64,000 nucleotides of DNA from Lentzea kentuckyensis (GTDB lineage Bacteria > Actinomycetota > Actinomycetes > Mycobacteriales > Pseudonocardiaceae). Shown here one piece after another: positions 24,820-34,510 of the stretch. The notes under the pieces were generated by a model. It had not been told where the DNA came from. It was given only the letters and a program-made list of their open reading frames with translations, and searched no databases. The first letter of the stretch is position 1, and every line of letters begins with the position of its first letter. The stretch lies in the NCBI RefSeq assembly GCF_002150765.1, contig NZ_MUYM01000005.1:111030-175029 (forward strand), written 5' to 3'. The position numbers and the translations under genes are program-made.

Positions 24820-27474
24820 ATGGGCGAACAAGCGGAACGGGCGCGTCTCGCGGAGTCGGAGAACCCGACTTCGCCGTGGCGGCTGTGGGGGCCGTACCTC
24901 TCCGGTCGCCAGTGGGGCACCGTTCGCGAGGACTACTCGCCCGAGGGTGACGCGTGGGCGTCCTTCCCGTTCGACCACGCCCGAGCGCGCGCGTACAGAT
25001 GGGGCGAGGACGGCATCGCCGGCATCTGCGATGTGCACGGGTTCATGAACTTCGCCGTCGCGCTGTGGAACGGCAACGACCCGATCCTCAAGGAGCGGTA
25101 CTTCGGCCTCACCAACGACGAGGGCAACCACGGTGAAGACGTCAAGGAGCACTGGTGGGTGACCGACGGGACGCCCACCCACTCCTGGATGCAGGTCGTC
25201 TACCGCTATCCACAACGCGAATTCCCCTACGACCAGCTGCGGGAGATGGCGCGCAACGCCGGCCGGGAGAACCGCGAGCCCGAGCTGAGCGACACCGGGG
25301 TGCTCGACGAGAACCGGTTCTTCGACGTCCAGGTCACCTACGCCAAGGCCGACACGGACGACATCTGCATCGAGATCACGGCGACCAACCACGGGCCTGA
25401 GGACGCGCCACTGCACCTGCTGCCGCAGCTGTGGTTTCGCAACACTTGGGCGTGGGGCCGGGACCAACGGCCGTGTCAGCTCGTTGCCAGCACCACGAGC
25501 GGACGCAAGGTCACGGCGGATCACGGCAACCTCGGCCGGTACACGCTGCACCTGGACGACTCGCCGTCGATGCTGATGACGGACAACGAGACCAACGAGA
25601 TGTCGCTCTTCGGGGCCGAGCGCAACCCGTCGCCCTGGACCAAGGACGGCATCTGCGACTACGTGGTGCGCGGGTCCACGTCGACCTGTCAGGTGGTCGG
25701 GCCGGACGACGCCGGCGCGGCGGGCACGAAGTTCGCGGCCTGGTACTCGTTCGACCCGGTGGAGCCGGGCGAGACGGTGACCATCCGGCTCAGACTCGTC
25801 GGCGGCGACGGGCACGTGGACCCGTTCGGGCCGAGCTTCGCGGACACGATGAGCGCGAGGAAGCTCGAGGCCGACGAGTTCCACGACGCCATCGCGCCGA
25901 ACACCACTCCCGAGCAGAAGCACGTGCTGCGGCGGGCGCTCGCCGGGTTGATGTGGACCAAGCAGCACTACCGGTTCCGGACGCGCGACTGGCTCGACGG
26001 CGACCCGACCAAGCCCGAGGCGCCTTCGTCCCGAAGAACGCCCGAGGCGCGCAACGTGCACTGGCGGCACCTCGACGTGGCCGACGTGATCTCCATGCCG
26101 GACGAGTGGGAGTACCCGTGGTTCGCGGCGTGGGACCTCGCCTTCCACACCATCCCGTTCACGCTCGTCGACCCGGCGTTCGCGAAGGAGCAGCTGCTGC
26201 TGTTCTGCCGTGAGTGGATGATGCATCCCAACGGCCAGATTCCCGCCTACGAGTGGGAGTTCGGCGACGTCAACCCGCCCGTGCACGCGTGGGCGGCGTT
26301 GCAAGTCTACCGCGCGGACGGCAGCAGGGACCGGCAGTTCCTCGCGAAGGTCTTCCACAAGCTGTTGCTGAACTTCTCGTGGTGGGTCAACCGCAAGGAC
26401 GCGGACGGCAGCTACCTGTTCGAGGGCGGGTTCCTCGGCATGGACAACATCGGGCCGATCAACAGGTCCGAGCCGATGCTGGGCGAGTGGCGGCTGGAGC
26501 AGTCGGACGCGACGTCCTGGATGGCCGCCTACAGCCTGCACCTCATGCAGATGGCGCTGGAGCTGGCGCGCGACGACGAGTCCTATGAGGACGTTGCGAC
26601 GAAGTTCGTGGAGCACTTCCTGTCGATCGCGGAGGCGTTCACGCACTTCGGGTCGCACGGCGGTGGCATCTGGCACGACGAGGACGGCTTTTGCTACGAC
26701 CGGGTCTCACGCCGCCGCCCGGACGGCAACGTCGAGTCGGAGCCCGTGCGGGTTCGGTCGATGGTCGGCCTCATCCCGTTGCTGGCGAGTGCTGTTCTCG
26801 AACCGTGGGTGCTCAACGAGCTGCAGGGGTTCACCAGCCGGTTGGAGCACCTGCTCAAGCGCCGGCCGGAACTGCGGCAGTTCATCACGTTCCACTACGA
26901 GCGCGGCGCGTTCGTGTCGTTGCTGGACGAGCACAAGCTCAAGCGCGTGCTGCACCGGATGCTCGACGAGCACGAGTTCCTTTCGCCGCACGGCATCCGC
27001 TCGCTGAGCGCCGCCCACCGCGAGGGCCTGGAGGTCAACGTCGCGGGCCAGGACCACCGGATGGGGTACGAGCCCGGCGAGTCGCACACGCCGATGTTCG
27101 GCGGCAACTCCAACTGGCGCGGCCCGATCTGGCTGCCCACCAACGCGCTCCTGGTCGAGGCGCTCCGCACGGTGTGCGCGTTCCACGACGGCATGTTCCA
27201 GGTCGAGATGCCCACGCACTCTGGCCGCTGGGTCACCGCCGGCCAGGTCGCCGACGAGCTGTCCGACCGGCTCATCGGGCTGTTCCTGCCCGATCACGAC
27301 GGGCGCCGGCCTTCCGACGGCAAGCGGATCGAGGCCTCGGAGTCACCGCTTTGGCGCAGCCACGTCACGTTCAGCGAGTACTTCGACGGCGACACGGGCG
27401 AGGGGCTCGGCGCAACCCACCAGACCGGCTGGACCGCCCTGGTGGCGGGTCTGCTGACCGAACGCATGCGCTGA
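24820..27474 (+). CDS. GH63/MGH-like glucosidase
   Basis: An 884-residue cytosolic glycoside hydrolase. The N-terminal ~330 residues are a beta-sandwich (GISDVHGFMNF-like and HLLPQLWFRNTWAWG region). The C-terminal (alpha/alpha)6 barrel carries the landmarks WFAAWDLAFHTIPF, YEWEFGDVNPPVHAW and NSNWRGPIWLPTNAL, which are shared with GH63 processing glucosidase I and mannosylglycerate hydrolases. It is expected to release glucose or a related sugar from alpha-linked glycosides; the actual substrate is unknown. The ATG at 24820 has GGACGG directly upstream; a GTG at 24802 is in frame. It is separated by 66 bases from the regulator gene. Confidence 0.82.
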   Translation: MGEQAERARLAESENPTSPWRLWGPYLSGRQWGTVREDYSPEGDAWASFPFDHARARAYRWGEDGIAGICDVHGFMNFAVALWNGNDPILKERYFGLTNDEGNHGEDVKEHWWVTDGTPTHSWMQVVYRYPQREFPYDQLREMARNAGRENREPELSDTGVLDENRFFDVQVTYAKADTDDICIEITATNHGPEDAPLHLLPQLWFRNTWAWGRDQRPCQLVASTTSGRKVTADHGNLGRYTLHLDDSPSMLMTDNETNEMSLFGAERNPSPWTKDGICDYVVRGSTSTCQVVGPDDAGAAGTKFAAWYSFDPVEPGETVTIRLRLVGGDGHVDPFGPSFADTMSARKLEADEFHDAIAPNTTPEQKHVLRRALAGLMWTKQHYRFRTRDWLDGDPTKPEAPSSRRTPEARNVHWRHLDVADVISMPDEWEYPWFAAWDLAFHTIPFTLVDPAFAKEQLLLFCREWMMHPNGQIPAYEWEFGDVNPPVHAWAALQVYRADGSRDRQFLAKVFHKLLLNFSWWVNRKDADGSYLFEGGFLGMDNIGPINRSEPMLGEWRLEQSDATSWMAAYSLHLMQMALELARDDESYEDVATKFVEHFLSIAEAFTHFGSHGGGIWHDEDGFCYDRVSRRRPDGNVESEPVRVRSMVGLIPLLASAVLEPWVLNELQGFTSRLEHLLKRRPELRQFITFHYERGAFVSLLDEHKLKRVLHRMLDEHEFLSPHGIRSLSAAHREGLEVNVAGQDHRMGYEPGESHTPMFGGNSNWRGPIWLPTNALLVEALRTVCAFHDGMFQVEMPTHSGRWVTAGQVADELSDRLIGLFLPDHDGRRPSDGKRIEASESPLWRSHVTFSEYFDGDTGEGLGATHQTGWTALVAGLLTERMR

Positions 27475-27715
27475 GCAGCACCGTCGTGATCAAATCCTGA
27501 TCAAGGACACGCTCGCAGATGGTTATCATTCGAGTGCAATACGTGAAGACGTTGTGTGATCTTGGCTATTTCGCGCAATATTTTGCGGCTCACCACGGCA
27601 TTTGACGCAAAGTTGTTGCAAGGCAGTGGCCTGTAACACGCACGTGCTGTCCACCACGTCACCCGAGTGGCAGGATCCCGTTCACTCGTCCGCGACAGTT
27701 ACGAGGAGTGACGCA
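27475..27715 (+). promoter_or_regulatory. Promoter region of the amino acid ABC transporter operon
   Basis: A 241-base gap, clearly AT-richer than its flanks between about 27500 and 27625. It holds the dyad CGCAA (27574-27578) / TTGCG (27583-27587) around TATT. A TTTGACGC -35-like word follows near 27602. No gene is supported here. The GAGGAG ribosome site for the substrate-binding protein lies at its 3' end. Confidence 0.45.
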
Positions 27716-28528
27716 GTGGCTCGTCGAACCAGGCAGTTGATGGCCATGATCCCGGTGGTGGGGCTGGCCGTGATGGCAGCTTCGGGCTGCGCGACTCCGG
27801 TGAACCAGGGTTCGGGCGGCTCCGACGTCCCGCTGGTCCAGAGCGGGAAGCTCGTCACCTGCACCCACCTGTCCTACAAGCCCTTCCAGTACAGCGAGGG
27901 CGACAAGACCGTCGGCTTCGACGTCGACCTGGTCGACCTGATCGCCAAGGACCTGGGTGTCACCCAGCAGATCTTCGACACCCCGTTCGAGACGATCACG
28001 TCGGGCACGTCGTTCAACGCGAACCAGTGCGACCTGGCCGCGGCGGGCATGACGATCACCGACGAGCGCAAGCAGGCGATCGACTTCTCCGACCCGTACT
28101 TCGACGCCGAGCAGGCGCTGCTGGTCAAGAAGGGCTCCGGCCTCAAGTCCCTCGCGGACCTCAAGGGCAAGAAGCTCGGCGTTCAGCAGGACACCACGGG
28201 TGAGAAGTACGCGAACGACAACGCGGCCGCCAACGGCTACACCGTCGTCCAGTTCGAGGACCTCCCGCTGTCCGAGACCGCCGTCCGCACCGGCGCCGTC
28301 GACGCGGTGATCAACGACAACGGCGTGCTCTACGACTACGTCAAGGAGTTCCCGGACACCGAGGTCACCACGGAGTTCCCCACCAACGAGAAGTACGGCA
28401 TCGGCGTCAAGAAGGGCAACACCGCCCTGCTGACGAAGATCAACGACGTGCTGAAGAAGGCCAAGTCGGACGGCACGTACGACAAGATCTACGAGAAGTG
28501 GTTCGGCAAGAAGCCGACGTCCAAGTAG
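27716..28528 (+). CDS. Polar amino acid ABC transporter substrate-binding lipoprotein
   Basis: A 270-residue lipoprotein. It has a short signal sequence with the lipobox AASGC, then the SBP_bac_3 fold. Recognisable segments are LSYKPFQYSEGDKTVGFDVD, AAGMTITDERKQAIDFSDPY and QQDTTGEKYAND. It captures a polar amino acid, most likely glutamate or glutamine, outside the membrane. The GTG at 27716 has GAGGAG nine bases upstream, and the frame is open earlier. A GC-rich hairpin after the stop (28539-28569) likely trims the transcript so that binding protein exceeds the permease. Confidence 0.9.
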   Translation: MARRTRQLMAMIPVVGLAVMAASGCATPVNQGSGGSDVPLVQSGKLVTCTHLSYKPFQYSEGDKTVGFDVDLVDLIAKDLGVTQQIFDTPFETITSGTSFNANQCDLAAAGMTITDERKQAIDFSDPYFDAEQALLVKKGSGLKSLADLKGKKLGVQQDTTGEKYANDNAAANGYTVVQFEDLPLSETAVRTGAVDAVINDNGVLYDYVKEFPDTEVTTEFPTNEKYGIGVKKGNTALLTKINDVLKKAKSDGTYDKIYEKWFGKKPTSK

Positions 28529-28538
28529 TCGCTTCTCC

Positions 28539-28569
28539 GGGGCCGGTGCAAGCACGTCGCGCCGGCCCC
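28539..28569 (+). terminator. Intercistronic attenuating hairpin in the ABC operon
   Basis: GGGGCCGGTGC (28539-28549) pairs with GCGCCGGCCCC (28559-28569), with one G-T wobble and a 9-nt loop. It sits between the binding-protein stop and the permease ribosome site. Hairpins here commonly stabilise the upstream message or partly terminate it. Confidence 0.65.
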
Positions 28570-28604
28570 GCCGCTTGTCCGAACCACTTTCGCTAGGAGC
28601 CGCA

Positions 28605-29402
28605 ATGGCTATGTCCAAGCGCAAGCGCGCGGAGTACATCCGCTACGCGCAGTACGGCATCTTGATCGTCGTGGTCGTCCTGGTCGCCGTCCTGGCCGAC
28701 TGGGGTCAGATCCAGCGCGCGTTCTTCAACGTGAACATCGCGAAGTCGATGTTCCCCAACGTCATCACCGTGGCGTTGAAGAACACCATCATCTACACCG
28801 CGCTCGGCTTCGGGTTCGGCCTCGCACTGGGCCTCGTGCTCGCGCTGATGAAGCTGTCGACCGTCGGTCCGTACCGGTGGATCGCGACCGCCTACATCGA
28901 GTTCTTCCGCGGCGTACCCGCGCTGCTGGTCTTCATCGGCATCTACTACGGCGTGCCGATCGCGTTCCAGGTCCAGTTCCCGCCGCTGACCACGGTCATG
29001 CTGGCACTGGGTGGTGTCGGTGCTGCCTACATGGCGGAGACGATCCGCGCCGGTATCCAGGCGGTGCCGAAGGGCCAGGTCGAGGCCGCTCGCTCGCTCG
29101 GCATGTCGCAGGGCCGCGCCATGATCACGGTCGTGATCCCGCAGGCGTTCCGGATCATCCTGCCGCCGCTGACCAACGAGCTGATCCTGCTGACCAAGGA
29201 CTCCTCGCTCATCTACATCCTCGGCCTGTTCCGCGAGCAGTACGAGCTCACGAAGTTCGGCCGCGAGACGCTGAGCCGCAGCCCGTCGCTGACGCCGATC
29301 CTCATCGCGGGCCTCTGTTACCTGATCATCACGCTGCCGCTCGGTTACCTGTCGCGGTACCTGGAGAAGCGCACGGGCGGGAAGAAGGTGTCCGTCGTAT
29401 GA
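28605..29402 (+). CDS. Polar amino acid ABC transporter permease
   Basis: A 265-residue integral membrane protein of the HisM/GlnP type. It has about five or six membrane segments and the ABC-interacting EAA loop [21 protein letters not shown] basic tail ends [13 protein letters not shown] lies eight bases before the ATG at 28605. It overlaps the ATPase gene by 4 bases (ATGA). A single permease gene implies a homodimeric channel. Confidence 0.9.
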   Translation: MAMSKRKRAEYIRYAQYGILIVVVVLVAVLADWGQIQRAFFNVNIAKSMFPNVITVALKNTIIYTALGFGFGLALGLVLALMKLSTVGPYRWIATAYIEFFRGVPALLVFIGIYYGVPIAFQVQFPPLTTVMLALGGVGAAYMAETIRAGIQAVPKGQVEAARSLGMSQGRAMITVVIPQAFRIILPPLTNELILLTKDSSLIYILGLFREQYELTKFGRETLSRSPSLTPILIAGLCYLIITLPLGYLSRYLEKRTGGKKVSVV

Positions 29403-30166
29403 GCGAGATCTGCGTCGAGATCACCGGGCTGAAGAAGTCGTTCGGCTCGCTGGAAGTTCTCAAGAACATCGACCTGACCGTCAACCGCGGAGACGTCGTC
29501 TGCATCATCGGGCCGTCCGGCTCGGGCAAGTCGACGTTGCTCCGGTGCGTGAACCTGCTCGAGGAGCCGAACGGCGGCAAGATCGCCGTCAACGGCACCG
29601 AGCTGACCGACCCCGACGTCGACATCGACCGGGCCCGGACGAAGATCGGCATGGTCTTCCAGGGCTTCAACCTGTTCTCCCATCTCACCGTGTTGAACAA
29701 CCTGATGGTCGCGCAGCGCAAGGTGCTCAAGCGCTCGGAGAACGAGGCCCGCGAGGTCGCGCTGCGCAACCTCGACCGCGTTGGTCTGCGGGACAAGGTC
29801 GCCTCGATGCCGGCGCAGCTCTCTGGCGGGCAGCAGCAGCGTGCGGCGATCGCCCGCGCGCTGTCGATGGACCCCGAGGTGATGCTGTTCGACGAGCCGA
29901 CCTCGGCGCTCGACCCGGAGCTCGTGGGCGACGTGCTGGGCGTCATGCGCCAGCTCGCCGACGAGGGCATGACCATGCTGGTCGTGACACACGAGATGCA
30001 GTTCGCCCGCGAGGTCGCCGACAAGGTGATCTTCATGGACGGCGGCTACATCGTCGAGGAGGGACCGGCGGCCGACGTGATCGGCAATCCGCAGGAGGAA
30101 CGCACCCAGTCGTTCCTGGCCCGCGTGCTCGACCCGACGCACCACGGTCCGAAGGACCCGGAGTAG
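29399..30166 (+). CDS. Polar amino acid ABC transporter ATPase
   Basis: A 255-residue ATPase of the GlnQ/HisP family. Walker A is GPSGSGKST, the signature LSGGQQQR, Walker [12 protein letters not shown], and the H-loop histidine is in VVTHEMQF. It couples ATP hydrolysis to import with the permease upstream. The ATG at 29399 overlaps the permease stop. The beta-helical membrane protein follows after only four bases, so it belongs to the same transcript. Confidence 0.92.
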   Translation: MSEICVEITGLKKSFGSLEVLKNIDLTVNRGDVVCIIGPSGSGKSTLLRCVNLLEEPNGGKIAVNGTELTDPDVDIDRARTKIGMVFQGFNLFSHLTVLNNLMVAQRKVLKRSENEAREVALRNLDRVGLRDKVASMPAQLSGGQQQRAAIARALSMDPEVMLFDEPTSALDPELVGDVLGVMRQLADEGMTMLVVTHEMQFAREVADKVIFMDGGYIVEEGPAADVIGNPQEERTQSFLARVLDPTHHGPKDPE

Positions 30167-30170
30167 CCAG

Positions 30171-32279
30171 GTGGCCAGGGGGAAGGTCGCCGCGGCGCAC
30201 CTGCTGCGGGGCCTGATGGGGGAGAACGACAGCTCAGGTGGAGGCGGGTGGAGGATGCCTCGGCGCAAGCCGAGCACCCCGCCCGTCATCCGCGTGGTGG
30301 ACCGGGTGGTCACCGATGTGCTCGACCTGCGCGCGCTCGAGGTGCCGTACGTGCTGGAGTTCGAACGCTGCCAGTTCGAGGCGGCGCCGGACCTGCGGCA
30401 GGCGAACCTCGCCGGCGTCTCGTTCAGCGACTGCGATCTGCCCGGTCTCGAAGCGCGCAATCTCAGCAGCAGCAACGACGTCTCGTTGCTCGGCTGCCGC
30501 GTCTCCGGGCTGACCGACCTGACCGACGCCGAGATCGCGGGCTCGGTCCTGTTGCGGGACAGCAGTTTCAGCCTGCCCGGTGGCCTGTGCCTGCACGGCG
30601 ATCGGCTGACGGTCGCGGGCGCGCTGCTCGGGTTCGGCATCCACACCGAGGGCGAGGTGCGGCTCGCGGGCGCGCGCATCGGCGGCAACGTCAACCTCGG
30701 CAGCGCGACGCTGGAGAACCCCGACGGCTTCACGTTGAACGGCAACGGCATGCAGGTCGGCGGCAACTTCCTCGGCGCGTTCATCTCGCGCGGCGTGATT
30801 TTCCTGGCCAACGCGCGGATCAGCTCCGCATTGTCGCTGCGCGGCGCGATGCTTTCGCGCGGTGACGTGCTCGACGAGACCACCGACCCGCACGCCGACC
30901 CGTCCGTGACGCTGATCCTGGACCGCGCCGACGTCTCCGGCGATCTGGAGCTCGACCGCGGTTTCACCAGCGCGGGCACCGTCCGGGCCGTGAACACGCG
31001 CATCGGTGGCACGTTCTCGCTGGCAGACGCCGTTCTGGACGCCGTGTCACCACCCGCGGTCGGCACCGACCCGACCGGCTCGGGCCGCGCGCTGCACGTC
31101 GACGGCGCGGAGATCGGCGGTGACATCGTCGGTCGCGGTATGCGGATCAAGGGCCAGCTCCGCATGGTCGACACGCACGTGCGCGGCAGCATCACGATCG
31201 AACGGGCCATTGTGGACAATCCGGCTGCGGACGCCCTGCTGACCAACCGTTCGCAGATCGGCAGCAACTTCGTGGTGCGCGAGTGCGAGATCTCCGGCGG
31301 CCTGGAGCTGCGCGGCATCACCGTGGGCGCGAACCTCGACCTGCGCGGCAGCCGCCTGATCAAGCCGGGCAAGTACCGCCACCAGCCGCGCGAGAAGCCG
31401 TCGCTGGACATCGGCGGCGCGACGATCGGCCGTGACCTCATCTGCGCACGCGGCGACAAGGAGTTCGTCGCGCACGGCGGTGTGCGGTGCCGTCGCGCGA
31501 CGATCGGCCGCATGGCGAACTTCAACGGCGCGGTGCTCGGTTACAAGCTCGACAGCCACGCGTTGAACGCCATGGGCATGCAGGTCCAGGAGCTCATGCT
31601 CAACGTCGTGTCGCCGCCCAAAGGCCTGGTGACGTTGCGGCAGGCGCGCTGCACGTCGTTGGACGACAACGAGAACTTCTGGAACGCCACCGGTTTCATC
31701 GACCTCGACGACTTCCGCTACGACTCGCTCGCCTACCCGATCGACCTGCGTGACGACGCCCAGGTCCAGCAACGGCTGCGCTGGCTGCGGCAGGCCATGC
31801 GGCGCAGCTACCACCCACGCCCGTACGACCAGTTCGCCGAGATGCTGAGCGCGGCGGGCAACGAGGAACACGCCTCGACCGTGCTGATCGAGAAGCAGAG
31901 GTTGCGCTACCGCGCGGTCGCCGAGGGCATGCGGTTCTTCGGGCCGTTGGTGCTGGTGTGGAGCTTCCTGCAGCGCTCGATGGTCGGCTACGGCTACCGC
32001 CCGGCGCGCGCATTGGGGTGGCTGATCGCGGCGTGGGTCGTGGGCAGCATCTGGTTCCAGATCAAGGGCCCGCTGGTGGTGATCAACGACGACGACCACC
32101 TGCCGTGGAACGCGTGGCTGTACACGATCGACCTGGTCGTGCCGATCGTCGACTTCGGCAACAAGAACCGCTGGCAGACACCGGGTGCGTCGCAGTGGAT
32201 CGCGTCCGGCCTGATCGTGACGGGCTGGATCCTGGCGACGACCGTGGCCGCCGGTCTCACCCGGATGTTGAAGCGCTAG
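30171..32279 (+). CDS. Beta-helical repeat protein with C-terminal membrane segments
   Basis: A 702-residue protein. Residues ~50-560 are made of 20-residue-scale beta-helix-like repeats (patterns such as GARIGGNVNLGSATL, ADVSGDLELDRGF, AEIGGDIVGRGMRIKG). Three hydrophobic segments follow (FFGPLVLVWSFL, GWLIAAWVVGSIWF and IASGLIVTGWILA). Streptomyces relatives carry the uninformative label membrane-associated oxidoreductase; I see no cofactor motif. The GTG at 30171 is four bases after the transporter ATPase; ATGs at 30216 and 30255 are possible starts, the latter with GGTGGAGG. A scaffold or sensing role for the transporter is only a guess. Confidence 0.7.
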   Translation: MARGKVAAAHLLRGLMGENDSSGGGGWRMPRRKPSTPPVIRVVDRVVTDVLDLRALEVPYVLEFERCQFEAAPDLRQANLAGVSFSDCDLPGLEARNLSSSNDVSLLGCRVSGLTDLTDAEIAGSVLLRDSSFSLPGGLCLHGDRLTVAGALLGFGIHTEGEVRLAGARIGGNVNLGSATLENPDGFTLNGNGMQVGGNFLGAFISRGVIFLANARISSALSLRGAMLSRGDVLDETTDPHADPSVTLILDRADVSGDLELDRGFTSAGTVRAVNTRIGGTFSLADAVLDAVSPPAVGTDPTGSGRALHVDGAEIGGDIVGRGMRIKGQLRMVDTHVRGSITIERAIVDNPAADALLTNRSQIGSNFVVRECEISGGLELRGITVGANLDLRGSRLIKPGKYRHQPREKPSLDIGGATIGRDLICARGDKEFVAHGGVRCRRATIGRMANFNGAVLGYKLDSHALNAMGMQVQELMLNVVSPPKGLVTLRQARCTSLDDNENFWNATGFIDLDDFRYDSLAYPIDLRDDAQVQQRLRWLRQAMRRSYHPRPYDQFAEMLSAAGNEEHASTVLIEKQRLRYRAVAEGMRFFGPLVLVWSFLQRSMVGYGYRPARALGWLIAAWVVGSIWFQIKGPLVVINDDDHLPWNAWLYTIDLVVPIVDFGNKNRWQTPGASQWIASGLIVTGWILATTVAAGLTRMLKR

Positions 32280-32332
32280 AACGCCACCATCGGGGTATTT
32301 CGCCCGGTGGTGAACGATGGTGCGATCGTTCA

Positions 32333-34510
32333 GTGATCGCCGCCGAGTCCACCGAACTCTTCGTCGGACCTCGGACCGCGCTGCTGCAGGTGGTGCGGCT
32401 GACCGTGCCCACCTCGGCGGGCCCGGTGCACGCGCACGTCTCCGGTCCCGGCCTGCACTCGCCGCGCCACGGCGGTTCGCTGGTCGCGGGCCCGTTCGGG
32501 TACGAGATCGGTGTCGACGTCTCCTCGCACTCGCCCGGTTCGGTGGTGCCCGCCCAGGCCGTCGTGCGGTCTGATTCTGGTGAGGAGACCTGCACGTTCT
32601 CGCTGGTGGTGGGCTCACCGGGGTGGACTGTGCACCTCGTCGGGCACGTGGCCGCCGACGCGCCGTTCGCCGCGCTGCGGGCCCATCTCGACCTGGCCCT
32701 GACCGATCCCGCCTACCGGTTCGCGGTCACCTCGGTGGAGTTGCTGCAGCCTTACTGGGACACGTTCCCGCAGCACCGCTCGCTGCTGTTGCGGCTGATC
32801 TCCGAGGGACGCGTGGAGGTCGTCGGCGACGAGTCCAATGTGGTCGGTGTGGCGCCGCTTCTCTGGTCGTTGCCCATCGGTTCGTCGCTAGCTGTCTCGT
32901 CGTTGGACGAGGCTGAGCGTGCGGTCTACTCGTCGTTCTTGGAGTTGCGTGGTGGAGCGCGCGCACCGCACGTGATGCTTCCGGTCGGATCCTCACGTTC
33001 CGCTCCGAACCCGTGGGTGACCGCGATCCACCACGACTGGAGCGCGCGCTACACGTGGCCACGCGTCGTCTGCTCGTTGCCGCGTGACTACTACGTGCGC
33101 GGTTCCGTGCCCGTGCCTCCCGCTCCTCTCGATGAATCGCCGGCTGCCGTGTTCGCCTCACATGCGGCCCGGTTGACGGGCGCTTCCTTCCCCGCCGCCG
33201 CTCTGGCCCGCGCCGCCGCGGCACATCCACGAGAAGCCTTCGACCTGCGCTCGGACATCGTGTCGCGGTCATTGGCGGCTTTGACGTCCACTGTGGACTC
33301 GTCGGTAGTGGTGTGGAACCCGCTGCGGTCGCTGTGCACCGACATCGTCTCCGTGCACCTGCCTTCGGTTCGGAACGTGCACGTGGAGTTCGAGGGCGAG
33401 GTGTTGCCGACGTTGGTGGACGGGTCGACCGTGACGTTCCTGGCGCGTGACGTGCCTTCTTGCGGTTGGCGCACCTACTCGTTGGTCGACGACAACATCG
33501 ACCACGGCTGGAAACGCGGCTACGGCACGGAGATCGCGTCCACTCACTACGTCCTGTCGTACGACCCAATCGCTTCTTTGGTCGCCGTCGACGGCCCGGC
33601 GCTGCAGCCTCCCAAGCTGACCGGCCCGGTGACGGTCTGGCACAGCGAGGTCGGCGAGAAGATGGTCGGCTCCACGACGTTCGCGTTGTGGCACGAGGTC
33701 GGACATCTGGGTCCGTCCGAGCTGGTGGGCGTGCTCGGCACCCGCACGCCGTCGTCCGGCACCCTGCCTGCCGTGGCCGCCCGTCTGGCGCTGGCCGGGC
33801 CACCTCTCGGCCCCGTTTCGCCCACCGTCACCCCGGTGTTCGCGCGGTACTGGCTGCACGAGCCGGCGCCGTTGGGCGGCCTGCCCGCGAACGTGCACCT
33901 GGAAGTGCTGAGCCCGACCCGTCTGCGCGTGGTCGCGGTGTCCGACGGTCCGGCGTTCGAGGGCGTCGTCCGGTTGTCACTGCCCGACGGCTGGTCGGCG
34001 TCCTGGGACTCGCTGCCGGTGTCGCTGCCCGCCGGCGGTTACGTGTCGGCCGACGTGCATCTGACGCCGCCGCTCACGCCCGGCTGCTACCCGATCCGCG
34101 CGACCTTGCGGGGTCTGCCGTTCGAGGTCTACGACATCGCGCTGATGACCGTGCCCGAGTGGGACGCCGAAGACCCGGTCGAGGTGCTGTGGGTCGCCTC
34201 CACGCCGCCGGTTGTCGCGGTGACTCCCGGCTCGTCTGCTCGGCTGCGCGTGGTCATGGCGTCCGGTGCGCACGGCGACCTGCCGCTGCAGGCCCGCGTG
34301 CTCTCGCCCCGCGACTCGTGGGAGCTGGTGGGCCCGTTCTGCGTGAGCGGTGTTCTCCCTGCTCAGGGCCGCGCGGCACTCGACTTCACGGTTTCCGCGC
34401 CTGCCTGGTCTCCCGTCGGGTCGTGGTCGGCGGTCGTGCGGGTGACGGCGGGCCCGCTGGTGCGGACCACCCCGGTGATCCGCCTGGTTACCATGGCGCA
34501 CCGTGACTGA
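32333..34510 (+). CDS. GH38-derived protein with NEW3-like domain, catalytic motifs missing
   Basis: A 725-residue cytosolic protein. Around residues 95-155 it matches the helical part of GH38 alpha-mannosidases closely (VELLQPYWDTFPQHRSLLLRL, then ISEGRVEVVGDESN). The zinc-binding HxD segment that should precede it is replaced by GHVAADAPFAALRAH. The nucleophile segment QLDxFGHD, which should follow, is absent. The C-terminal part has the beta-sandwich and NEW3-like pattern (VRLSLPDGWSASWDSLPVSL). Typical family members exceed 1000 residues. It is therefore probably not a mannosidase. The GTG start at 32333 has no clear ribosome site. The ROK kinase starts inside its 3' end. Confidence 0.65.
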   Translation: MIAAESTELFVGPRTALLQVVRLTVPTSAGPVHAHVSGPGLHSPRHGGSLVAGPFGYEIGVDVSSHSPGSVVPAQAVVRSDSGEETCTFSLVVGSPGWTVHLVGHVAADAPFAALRAHLDLALTDPAYRFAVTSVELLQPYWDTFPQHRSLLLRLISEGRVEVVGDESNVVGVAPLLWSLPIGSSLAVSSLDEAERAVYSSFLELRGGARAPHVMLPVGSSRSAPNPWVTAIHHDWSARYTWPRVVCSLPRDYYVRGSVPVPPAPLDESPAAVFASHAARLTGASFPAAALARAAAAHPREAFDLRSDIVSRSLAALTSTVDSSVVVWNPLRSLCTDIVSVHLPSVRNVHVEFEGEVLPTLVDGSTVTFLARDVPSCGWRTYSLVDDNIDHGWKRGYGTEIASTHYVLSYDPIASLVAVDGPALQPPKLTGPVTVWHSEVGEKMVGSTTFALWHEVGHLGPSELVGVLGTRTPSSGTLPAVAARLALAGPPLGPVSPTVTPVFARYWLHEPAPLGGLPANVHLEVLSPTRLRVVAVSDGPAFEGVVRLSLPDGWSASWDSLPVSLPAGGYVSADVHLTPPLTPGCYPIRATLRGLPFEVYDIALMTVPEWDAEDPVEVLWVASTPPVVAVTPGSSARLRVVMASGAHGDLPLQARVLSPRDSWELVGPFCVSGVLPAQGRAALDFTVSAPAWSPVGSWSAVVRVTAGPLVRTTPVIRLVTMAHRD

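Noticed and set aside
24130..26676. An 848-codon open frame on the minus strand
   Set aside because: It runs opposite to the well-supported regulator and GH63-like genes, is full of Arg/Val/His low-complexity sequence and matches no family. It is a GC-bias shadow.
29345..31525. A 726-codon open frame on the minus strand
   Set aside because: It lies antisense to the ABC permease, ATPase and beta-helical genes, with Arg/Ser/Pro-rich composition and no domain.
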